A stretch of 64,000 bases of DNA from Prunus persica (Eukaryota; Streptophyta; Magnoliopsida; Rosales; Rosaceae). The notes below the pieces were generated by a model. It was not told the origin of the DNA, did not search any database, and was given only the letters and a program-made list of their open reading frames with translations. The stretch is from NCBI RefSeq assembly GCF_000346465.2, contig NC_034010.1:2984926-3048925 (forward strand), given 5' to 3'. This document shows, in pieces, positions 54,801 to 64,000 of this stretch. The position numbers and the translations under genes are program-made. Each line of letters opens with the position of its first letter. Within the stretch, counting starts at the first letter, position 1.

Positions 54801-56960
54801 GATGCGTTTCAAATTTTTGCAACTATTTTATAGATATTCAAGAAAAAAATTATCTCTGAAAAAAGTCACTTGAATCGGATATCATTTTACCGCACAATTA
54901 AAATATTGTGATTTTATTGGTAATCTTGAGTGGTGGGTAAAATGTTTACTGGTAAATAGTAATTGAGGGAAATAGTGGGTAGGAAAAGGATTTCTCAAAA
55001 TTTATGACAGAGGATGTGGGAATATAATTAAGGCAATTTGCAAATAAGACAAATGGTGGAAGTTCATTACTTATGTATTTCTTTCTTTTTGGCTCATGTG
55101 TAAGTTCATTATTTATGTAGAATTAATTAATGTACAGATTATAAAGCCTAATGATGAAAGTGTGAACAAGACGAAAGAGACTAGGAATGACCAACAACAT
55201 GATCAAGTTGCTGGGTCGACCTCATCTGAATCGGAAGAAGCACAAGTGGGAGCAAGTTGTAATGCACTATTTCCTTCAAATTGCGTTTCATGGTTACCAA
55301 AACTAGAGCAACTAGTGTTGGAGGTTTTGAGAAGCGAGGTAGTCAATGTGGTATTTGATTTAGCAGGGCATGACTCAGCTTTTTCTCAATTACAGACATT
55401 TCGAGTGTGGCAATTAAGAGAGGTTGAGCATTTGTGGAAGAACGTTCAACCTAGATTCCAAGGTTTTCAAAATATAAGATCTTTGATAATTAAATATTGT
55501 TACAGTCTAAAATATCTATGCCCCTATGAAATTTACAAGATCCTTGTGAATCTCCAAGAAGTTGGAATAGAAGCATGTTCGGATATGGAAACTATAGTAC
55601 TGGCAGCAGCTTCCACAAAGGACAATATCAATGAAGAAGGGAAAGAGACAGGTGGCAGTGGCGCGATGAATTTGTTTCCCAAACTACTCAATAGCTTCTG
55701 TCTAGAGAAGTTGTCAAGCCTCGAGAGATTTTGCCCTGATGCCTATTCTTTTGCGTGGTCCTCCTCCACAAGAACTATGAAGGTGTCAAAGTGTCCCAAA
55801 TTAAAGACATTGGGTTTTGCACCAGTAAGCAAAAATCTGCCTGCAGTAGTTGCCGAGAATTTGAGTGATGATCATGTAAGAGGTAGAGAAGAATCAGGTG
55901 GTGCATCATCATCATCATCATCAACTAGATCTGGATGTGCCCCACTAGTCTGCTTACAAAGTCGTCCATCTACTCGCAACTTTACTCAAATATTGCCCCG
56001 CCCTGTAAATAGAGAGGTGCGTCATTATTCTAAACTATGCAGTATAATTAGTCTTAAGTACAGATGTCATTGAAATTTTTTTTTTTTTTTTTAAAAGCAA
56101 AGTTAAATGGGCTTGGCCCAAACACGGGCCATGACAATTGTAAACACTTGTTAATTTTCATTTGGTAATTGATCACCATTAAATATTAATATAGAATGTG
56201 ATAATATACAATAATTAAACTGATTAGTTAAACAATAAACAATATTGGTAACTTCTTTTTATATGAATACTTACCAAACTTGCTTAGTTAAACAAGAAAC
56301 AATCCATTTTTCTTTTTTAAACAACATTCTTGATTTCTAGAATGTGATAATATCCCATATATGTTTATGATTGAAACACTAACAAATTAATATACAATTA
56401 CTTTTCTACCATTTTTCCAGGTAACGCCCACAAATCTTCAAACCTCAAGTGCTACCCACAATCTAGAAGATCTCCTTGTACACAAGTGCGATTTATTGGA
56501 AGTGATATTTTTGGTTCAGGAAACCCCTTCTACTCAAGCATTTGATAAGCTGAGGGAGTTGAAGTTGTCGCATTTACCAATGCTGAGCCACATATGGGAA
56601 AAGGGTTTACAAGTTAGCTCAGGCTTTGGAAACTTGAGATTACTAGATGTACGGGGCTGTCACAATTTGAGATACTTGTTTTCACCACACATAGCCAAAC
56701 TTCTTACTTGCCTGAAGACAATAAATGTTTACCATTGTAGTGCAATGGAGAAAATTGCTGGAGAGGCAGATGGAGAAGGAGAAAGTGTTGAGGATGAATT
56801 GACATTTCCGAACGTGAAATATATCAAACTTGTGGATTTACCCAAACTTGAATCTTTCTGCTCTCAAGTTTATACTTTGAAGTGGCCAGCTTTGGAGAAA
56901 GTCGAAGTTGATGAGTGTCCAAAATTAAAAGCCTTTGCTCCTGAGCCTATAAATGTATAA
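51826..56960 (+). CDS. CC-NB-LRR disease resistance protein (RPS2/At4g27190 type)
   Basis: Three coding exons, 51826-54654, 55138-56016 and 56421-56960, with GT...AG introns and matching phase, give about 1415 residues. The start MEEIVEEPVPLIGRQLNY is preceded in frame by codons without ATG. Coiled coil at residues 1-150; P-loop GMGGVGKTT at 175-183; kinase 2 ILIILDDVW; RNBS-B CKILLTSQ, where the usual Arg is Gln; GLPIAI; RNBS-D CFLLCCLFPEDYD; MHD at 469-471. Leucine-rich repeats fill the rest, including the irregular LxxLxxLxIxxC repeats usual in this clade. Such proteins are cytoplasmic immune receptors that bind ATP/ADP and trigger cell death on sensing effectors. No stop or frameshift is seen; the RNBS-B change may affect nucleotide sensing. 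Confidence 0.9.
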
Positions 56961-58191
56961 GCAGCTGGCATGTGTATATGAAGCGTCCACATGGAAAGAA
57001 AAGAAGGTATGTTTTCAATTCAACCAAGCACTTACCATGATCGGTCACTGTAAAATTAGTAGAAGATATATATAGCTTAATATATTTTTATGAATTGGTG
57101 TTGCTTTTAATTTTTCTTTGCCTTATCTTTCTTATGTCATTAGTCCATCTCCGCGTGTTTAAGCTATATATGGCTCGTTAAAATTCTTCTAAGGATGATA
57201 TCATTTTTTGAAGTAATACTTATTAACCATTAATATTTTTCCATTACATGCATATTTTCTATTTTAATCATAGATAATAATTTTTTATTCTTTATTTTGC
57301 ATAATCTTTGAGAAGAATATCATCAGAAGCCAAGAAGCTAGGGACAAGACTACATGATATGTTGCGGTGCACATCTACAAGATACCATGATATACCAATT
57401 TCGTTTTTATCAGACACCGTCGTCTTCATCACTGATTATGCATGTTCCATGTTAATGTTCTTCAAATCCTGCCATTGCATCAAAACATCACATAATTTAG
57501 CTATTATATTTGCTCTTTAGTTGTATTGATTAAAATGGATATATTTGGAGCTTCCTTTCATGTGTAATTATTGGATATTTGGCTCAACTGCTGGCATTTG
57601 AATCATTGTATATTATTGTTTGATTTGGACCAAGTGGATTTATAAACCAAAGTTCTTAATAGAAAGATCCGTGTAATATACATGATTGAATAATTGGGCC
57701 TTCATTTTCATGTAATAGGGTTTATTTAGGCTTTTGGATTGCTTTAAGGTTTCAATTTATGTTCGGTTGTGGAAATTTATCTAATAAAGTTTTTCATTGA
57801 TAAAAATAAATTAAAAATTAAAAATTAAACTTAATTACAATCAACGCTACCCCACCTTAATATTTTGTAAACAAATGTTTTAATCCTTCATTTTTTTTGT
57901 AAGCACGTTTTTGGAGTAGAAGTGCAGGGGCCAGCCTTGAGAATTTTTAGTCCCAAGGAGATGTTGAAAATAGACCATTTGTATATAATACTTCACACGA
58001 GAAAATTCGTTTGATTTTATTCACGCGTGTATAGAATATTTAAAAAAATATACCTTTTATAACTATGAAAAAAAAAGTTTGGACTTCAAACAAAAATATC
58101 ATTTAGTTTTTATACACAAGAAATAATTGAGGACAAAAAAATAATGGTTGCAGACAAAAAAAAAAAAAAAATCAAAGACTGAAGAAAATAT
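56961..58191 (+). other. 3' UTR and downstream flank of the NB-LRR gene
   Basis: After the stop a donor-like AAGAAG/GTATGT at about 57007 suggests an intron in the 3' UTR. A polyadenylation-type TCTAATAAAG occurs near 57780. No further gene is seen before the hAT element. Confidence 0.35.
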
Positions 58192-59328
58192 TAGGGGTGG
58201 CATTTTAAACCGAAAAACCGCAAAAACCAACCAATATTTTACCGCAATAAAACCGCAATCGCGGTAAACCGAACCGCAATCGCGGTATTAAGAACCGAAC
58301 CGCATTTACGGTTGCGGTTGCGGTATTTGATTTTCAAAATTTGCGGTTACCGCAAACCGCAAAGTATAGCCGCACGGCTATATTCTATGAATAATTAAGT
58401 AAAATTGTAAACCCTTCTCTTCTCTTGAATTGGTGGAAAGGGAACCAAACAAGATATCCTATTCTTTCACAAGTTCCCAAGGATATCTTTGCAATTCCAA
58501 GTTCTACGGTTGCTAGTGAAAATGCTTTTAGCCTAGGCAAGAGGATTGTGGATCCTTTTAGAAGCTCTTTGCATCCTAAAATGGTAGAGGCATTAGTGTG
58601 TACTAGTGATTGGCTTAGAGCGGACGAATTTTCCTTTTACAAGGAACCAACAGATGATGAGGTTGAATTCTACAAGGAAATGGAAGATATGACAACTTGT
58701 AAGTAATTAGTTTATTTATGCTAATGTTATTTATGCTTCTTCTTATAATAAAATGTACTAAACTATGTTGTTTTATTTGTAGATAGCATTGGTGCTCAAA
58801 CAACACAAAGGGGTTCTTCAAATCCACTCACCACTAACACTTGAGTTTGTAACATTGGTGTATTGCATTTTTCCTTTTAGTTTGTAACTTTAATTAACTG
58901 TGAATTGGAATTTTCTTTTTGGTTGTAACTTTAATTCATTTTGCTTTTGGTTTGTAAATTTAAAGGATTTGGAATTGGAATGCTTGAGAAGTTTAACTTT
59001 AATTGGAATGTTTGGAATTGTAACTTTAATTTTCTTAGGTTGTGAATGCTTGAGAATTGGAATCGATTGTGAATTTATATATGCTTGAGAAATTGAGGTT
59101 GTGTATTTATTTATTTAGGTTGTAAATTTATATTTTTGTGAATGCTTGAGAATTTGCGGTTTTAAACCGCAAATTTGCGGTAACCGACCGCATTTTTGCG
59201 GTTTACCGCAATGCGGTAAACCGCAAAACGCGGTCGGTTTGCGGTTTCAAAAATCACCAAACCGCAAATAGTCGGTCGGTTTGCGGTTTGAGTAAAAATT
59301 CGCGGTTACCGAACCGCAACCACCCCTA
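58192..59328 (+). mobile_element. hAT element, internally deleted, TSD GAAAATAT
   Basis: Ends TAGGGGTGGCAT and ACCACCCCTA, with perfect 8-bp repeats GAAAATAT at 58184-58191 and 59329-59336. Both subterminal regions are packed with ACCGCAA/TTGCGGT motifs, the likely transposase-binding sites. Only the C-terminal dimerisation part of the transposase remains. Confidence 0.95.
58416..58842 (+). pseudogene. hAT transposase C-terminal (hATC) fragment
   Basis: LNWWKGNQTRYPILSQVPKD, IFAIPSSTVASENAFS and VDPFRSSLHPKMVEALVC are the hATC dimerisation block of Ac/Tam3-type transposases. A donor ACTT/GTAAGT near 58698 and an acceptor TTGTAG near 58781 join it to a short last exon ending at about 58842. 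The DDE catalytic core is deleted. It may still be expressed as a dimerising fragment, which is speculative. Confidence 0.85.
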
Positions 59329-59854
59329 GAAAATATAACCCTGCACTCGCACGCCAATACTGCTGGAGGAAAGTTACACTAAAGTTAGCTACGCCCACGC
59401 TTACAAAACTATGATCAGATTTAAAAAAATAATAATTGGGCCATCTCATGGGTCGCGGCCCAGGGCGGTCTCACTCCTACCTTGGCTAAGGGCTTTGTTA
59501 CGCTTCCGTTACAAAGCTAAACAACTGATATAAATCAGTTCTGCATTGTAATAGCTTTCATAATTGAAATCCAGTAGAAGTAAATACAAAACCGATTCTC
59601 TTTCTTTCTCTCCAGTCTTCTTCTTTCTTAGTTCACAGCTTTATTTTTCTACAACGGTTATCATAAATGTGTTTCATAAAGTTCTATTCCTCTAGAAAAG
59701 ATCCATCGATATTGATGAAACAACAATACTGACATTATGCATATAAAATGAACTAGTGAACCTACGTGACATTAATTTACTGTAGAATTTTACCTTTTCT
59801 TTCTACTTTTTTTTCAATCACTTAACATATTTTAAAAGTTAAAATCTCCTGCCA

Positions 59855-59960
59855 TTGGGGTCTAGCTCAGTGAAAAAAGGCATCGATTTGCAAACTAGAG
59901 GTTTCAGATTCGATTCCCCATATTATCATAATTGTGTGTCATTCCTTAGGAAGAAGGAGG
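59855..59960 (+). mobile_element. tRNA-derived SINE
   Basis: GGGGTCTAGCTCAGTG (box A, about 59857-59872) and TTCAGATTCGATTCCC (box B, about 59903-59918) form a Pol III promoter of the Au-SINE type. No acceptor stem pairing, so it is not a tRNA gene. 59337-59854 holds nothing else I can assign. Confidence 0.6.
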
Positions 59961-60002
59961 GGGAGAGAGGAATATTATATTAGGTTGTCTTAAGATTGCC
60001 TA

Positions 60003-61176
60003 CAAGGCCGTACCTGAGATTTTGAGGGCCCTATGCGAAACTTAAATTGGGGCCTCGCATAATCTAATACGAAAATACTATAAAAATTTGCCATAACTTA
60101 ATGTCATAAACAATTTTTTTTTTATAACTAAAATTCACCATCAATAAATATGCAATGACAATCAGAAATCAAATTCATAAAAATTTAAATATTTTCATCA
60201 ATTGTAGCATGTGATTCTCTAACAATGAATCTATCAAGAACTCCTCTTTGAGATTGAGTCAATTCCTCGATTTTTCTTTTTCTAAGCCGTTTTGTATATC
60301 CAGAAACGTATTTTCTAGTATGTGGCATGTTTAGATTACAAAGAAAAATTTCAAAACCCTATAACCTGGAAGAAAACCCCAACAAGAAATAGATAAATAT
60401 TTCTACAAACTATATTCTCATACAACCAATCATCAACATGATAATAATTTAATAAAATAAGTCATGTAATATATAGAATAGATTGAAATTTAGATACATA
60501 CCTGAATTTGAATTGAGATTTGAATATGACTATTCGATTTTGAGTGGTCTATGAATTCAAGAATTAAGGTTTTCTCTTTTTGGTGTTCAAATTCCTGAAA
60601 TTGAAAGAATAACAAAAATTGTTAAAGGATTGAAAAAAGAACCAAAGAAAAATTGATGAACAATGATTATTACTAAACAGAAAATCAGAGTTTAAGAGAA
60701 AGAAGAAGCCATGAAGCTTTTTTCGTGGTGTTTTGAATGAAGAAAGTACTTTTCTTGGAAGAGAAAACCTTTTTTATTTTATTTTTAAGAAGGGGGATAT
60801 ATCATATATATTCCTCCTTTGGTGTGGTTAAGTTAAGCTTCCATGTTGCCTGTTTGTTAAAGGCTTTATGTTATTTTATTTTATTTAAATTTTATAATTA
60901 TGTAAAGTTTGAATGCAAAAATAATATCACAAAAGGCTAGGCAGTCGAACGACATCAAGGAGCATTGAACTCGGGCCCTTTTGCCAAAGAGAGATGCGCT
61001 CCATCCAACCCTCCTGAACACGCTGTTGTGCAAATATCCAGACGCTATACTATATATACGATTCATATAATATTAATATATATATATATAATATAAATAA
61101 TTTTTTTTTTTGGGGCCCTTAAGAATCGGGGGCCCTGTGCGGTGGCGCCACTTGCACCACCCCAGGGCTGCCCCTG
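60003..61176 (-). mobile_element. hAT element, zf-MYM/TTF type, TSD ATTGCCTA
   Basis: Ends CAAGGCCGTACCTGAG and GGCTGCCCCTG with flanking GGGGCCC stretches, bounded by perfect 8-bp repeats ATTGCCTA (59995-60002, 61177-61184). The length is 1174 bp. A transposase N-terminal fragment lies on the minus strand and the rest is deleted. Confidence 0.92.
60185..60328 (-). pseudogene. hAT (zinc finger MYM-type 1-like) transposase N-terminal exon
   Basis: 47 codons starting MPHTRKYVSGYTKRLRKRK, then IEELTQSQRGVLDRFIV and a stop. This is the basic, KRKR-rich beginning of the plant TTF/zf-MYM1-like hAT transposases, upstream of their zinc finger. The catalytic and dimerisation parts are missing. Family call from motif memory. 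Confidence 0.6.
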
Positions 61177-61625
61177 ATTGCCTACGTGAATCCAACATCC
61201 AATAATTTTGCAATGTGGGTAAGATGGTTGTGGCTAGGGAGTCCATATTTTCTAAGCTTTGGGCCGACGCCACAAAGTTTGAAACCACTGTGAAGCTGGT
61301 CTACTACAAAGAATATTTGATTTTAAAACAACTGTGCATGTTAAACTTTTGTGTACTTTTGCAGTAAACTATGTTTATAATTTCTAAACTCATATAACAT
61401 TCAATTTGAATTAAGAAATCATCTTGTATAGGCATAACAAGTACTTGTTTTCTACATTAATAGATTGAACAGGAGGTGACATAATGCAAAGTCAAAAGCA
61501 TCTTGCTGGTTAACCTGTGAGTGTTGCCTAGCAGTTGCTGCTCACGATCCAACGGCCTATGATTCAAAATGAATTCCAGGTACTTTGTGCATTGAAAGCT
61601 CTTTGAGTTAAAGGTGATTGCCATT

Positions 61626-62163
61626 TAGGGGTGGGCATCGAGATCGGAAAACCGGAACATCAAGCTGCACTAGATGGAAAAAACTAGAAAAAAAATCATG
61701 TTGACTAAAAAGTCAACAAATCGACATCGAACCGAATCGAACTGGTTCAAACCAGTTTCAATGTCAGTTTCACACCTTGCAAAACCGGATCGGACAGGAC
61801 CAAATAGGCTGCGTATTTATTTTTTTAATTTTTTAAAGTCCAATGCTAAATTTCTAATCCCATAACTAATATTTCCCCAAGCCCAAATTCAAAGCACCTT
61901 TTCTAGGCTTAATCATCTCTCTTTGTATGAAATTGGATTATTTAGGAATTTGTAAGCCCAAAAAATATCAATTTTGTTGGAATTTGTAGAAAAAAATAAA
62001 TTCTGGTATGAAACTAGAAAAATTGGAAACTGCTTCGAAATCGGTTTAAACCAGACCGACTGGTTTCATAAATTTTTTTCACCAAAATCAGACTGAACCA
62101 CACTAGTTAAATAGTCCCGGTTCCAGTGTGAGGTAAAAATCGGACCAGACTGTACCCACCCCA
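61626..62163. mobile_element. hAT-like MITE with AACCGG/CCGGTT subterminal motifs
   Basis: The left end TAGGGGTGGGCATCG and the inverted right end TGGGGTGGGTACAG are similar. GAACCGG, AACTGGTT and CCGGTT motifs cluster at both ends. No TSD resolved and no transposase. Confidence 0.5.
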
Positions 62164-62189
62164 CACACACAAACATTACACTACCACAG

Positions 62190-62262
62190 TGTCATGAAGG
62201 TTCGAATATGAAACCACTAGTCTGCGAGTCAAAACCCTTTTCTACTGAACTGGACCCGTTAG
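62190..62262 (-). mobile_element. tRNA-derived SINE head (minus strand)
   Basis: The minus strand reads GGGTCCAGTTCAGTAG (box A-like) and GGTTTCATATTCGAACC (box B-like, about 62199-62215), with tRNA-like spacing but no cloverleaf. Confidence 0.5.
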
Positions 62263-62934
62263 CAAAAAACTAAAGTATTTATAAAAAAAAAAAATATGTA
62301 AGTACATTTATAATATTAGTATTATATGCAAATTTACTAGATAACATATTGTCGATTGACTTGAGTCAATCTCTTTTTTTTTTTGGCCAAGCAATATAAA
62401 TATCATTGCTATATGTCGAAAGGCTTGATTACAATAGTCACAAAGGCAATCAATCACTTGATCCCATATTCAAACCCAAACAAGGACCCAATACTAATTT
62501 CAATGGGGTACAAAAGATAATCACGGCTATGGTACACCCCCTGTTAATGGGGTACAAAAAATAAGCACGAATACTCCCCCAATCATAACCCTAAGGAATC
62601 AAATCTATTAGCAAACCAATGTCACATGAATTTACTCTAGCGACTTTTTCACGAAAAATTGAAAAAGGGCTTAAGACACAGGTTGAGTCACATCTCATTT
62701 AGCCGTTGCAATTACACCATCACAATTGGTTTTTATTTTTATTTTTTCAAACCATCACAATTGCTGCCATATTATAACCATGGAATAATGTATCAAAATT
62801 TACTCTTTATTTTTATTTAATATCTAAAATCACAATTATGGAAAGGAAAAAAGTGTTTATTTGGGTAAAATTGTTGTTTGGTTGAAAATTATAATTTTTG
62901 TTTTTTTACCCTCAAAATAGAACGGCAAAAAGTC

Positions 62935-63465
62935 ATTTCTAATCCTTGTAGTTTGCCGGTTTTACCACTTGAGTACTTATAGTTTCAATTTTTACAATTT
63001 TATCCTTATAGTTTTCAATTTTGTCAATTTAAACATTGTAATTTTCAAGTCAAAGCAATTCAATAGCACATTTCAATTTCTATCATAATTCTTCTCAATT
63101 ATGTTAAGTTATGATCACGTGTCACTCACATAGAGGGGTATTTTGGTCAACTCGAGCCAAATTCCTCCAAAATTCCTTCCAATTTGCCCAAATTTCAACC
63201 TAGAGAAGTAAATTTGTTTGACACTAAGGCCCAAAATCGCGCTAAAGTGATGGGAAGAGCTCAAGGTTGTGTTTTATTGTTAGATGGCTCAAGTGAACCT
63301 CAATGTGAGGGGCACATAAAGAAATTTGGAAGAATTTGATAAAAATTAAAATGCGTCCTTGATTGCTAAAAATTGAAATTACAAGGATAAAATTAACAAA
63401 ATTGAAAATTTAGGGACCAAAATAGTTCAAATTGGGTAATTTCAGTTTGTGACTTGCTGACCTTT
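62935..63465. mobile_element. Inverted-repeat (MULE-like) element, low-complexity arms
   Basis: The arm at about 62975-63050 (CAATTTTACAATTTTATCC-like) and the inverse of 63370-63450 (CAATTTTGTTAATTTTATCC) match in short blocks. The interior (63080-63330) is less AT-rich and non-coding. The ends are uncertain. 62263-62934 shows nothing assignable. Confidence 0.3.
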
Positions 63466-63798
63466 TATTTATGGTTTTGTTTTGTTTTTGTTTTTTCTGA
63501 TTACCTGTGAGAAGCAAATACATGCACCAGCCTTTATGTTTCTCCTTCCTCTAACACTGTAGAGATTTGGTTTTTCGGTTTTTACAAGTTTTGGGCGAAT
63601 CAAATGAATATAACATCTTCTTCGTTTATCTAACATCAGTCTTTTTGTTTTCAGAATATTTTTATGAGATTGATTATGAAAGCTAAGATTGCTTTGATGG
63701 CCTTGGTGAAGGTCTCTTAGTTTGTGGTTGAATTTATTTAACAACTATTAAAATTTGAAGTTAACTTTCTGTGAACTCTATGGTAACCCCTGTTGCAC

Positions 63799-64000
63799 CG
63801 ATATGCCAAAATTTGGGGGTATTTTGGGGGTATGTATATATATCCGATACAATACCGATGCAACACGGCAGCAATGCATATCCGATATGCCACTTGGCGT
63901 ATCGTAGACTTTTTTGGCATGTTGACTTTACGATACGGCTTCAAGACTCCATTGATACGGTCACTATTATACGCTCTTGATATGGTTGCAATACGTTAAG
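63799..64000 (+). mobile_element. Left part of a GATACG-type DNA element
   Basis: GCACCGATATGCCAAAATTT matches the left end of the element at 7751 (GCATGGATACGCCAATTT). Repeated GATACG, CCGATA and CGTATCG motifs follow. The element runs off the end of the window. Confidence 0.5.

Noticed and set aside
59855..59920. Possible tRNA gene
   Set aside because: Box A and box B are present, but the flanking ends do not pair as an acceptor stem and the arms are degenerate. It fits a tRNA-derived SINE better.
62190..62262. Possible minus-strand tRNA gene
   Set aside because: Same reason: Pol III boxes without a cloverleaf, next to transposon debris.

Overview
The window looks like nuclear DNA of a woody eudicot. 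The gene families (SCL3-like GRAS factor, tandem dirigent genes, CHX-type cation/H+ antiporter, RPS2/At4g27190-type CC-NB-LRR) and the mixture of Copia, L1, hAT, MULE-like and caulimovirid relics would fit Rosaceae, for example Prunus. That assignment is recognition and inference, not a search result. The sequence contains one 100-N assembly gap and no bacterial-style operons.

Layout. 1-2.7 kb: LINE tails, two related GC-rich hAT-like elements, a C2H2 zinc-finger relic and a SINE. 3.0-5.6 kb: an SCL3-like GRAS gene with an intron in its 5' leader. 6.2-24.1 kb: a dirigent cluster on the minus strand (two intact genes, two pseudogenes) loaded with transposons: a broken Copia carrying a nested DNA element, a long-TIR element holding a fragment of a PORR-domain gene, a fold-back MITE, an L1 LINE, a minus-strand LTR element with TSD CTCCA, a Copia with TSD TATTG lying about 45 bp upstream of one dirigent start codon, a solo LTR with TSD CATTT and a hAT element. 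24.6-38.7 kb: a remnant of a CHX gene, then a second CHX gene split by a 9.55-kb nested insertion (a Copia with identical LTRs, one of which holds a 4.4-kb solo-LTR-like element). 39.8-45.2 kb: a hAT element, an inverted-repeat element with a 26-bp minisatellite, then a decayed endogenous caulimovirid flanked on both sides by (TA)n. 45.3-51.8 kb: tandemly duplicated flanks, LTR-like and MITE sequence. 51.8-57.8 kb: a CC-NB-LRR gene in three coding exons. 58.2-64 kb: two hAT elements with perfect 8-bp TSDs, SINEs, MITEs and the edge of a further element.

How it fits together. The host genes (GRAS signalling, dirigent phenolic coupling, ion transport, immune receptor) are not an operon and show no common pathway. 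What links them is insertion history. Many insertions carry readable TSDs, so their order can be reconstructed. The clearest case is CHX exon 3 -> Copia -> 4.4-kb element, where the sister LTR preserves the empty site.

I did not find a convincing new multi-gene system. The observations most worth following are the PORR fragment inside a long-TIR element, the CHX nested insertion, the caulimovirid between TA repeats, and the dirigent gene cut off from its ancestral promoter.
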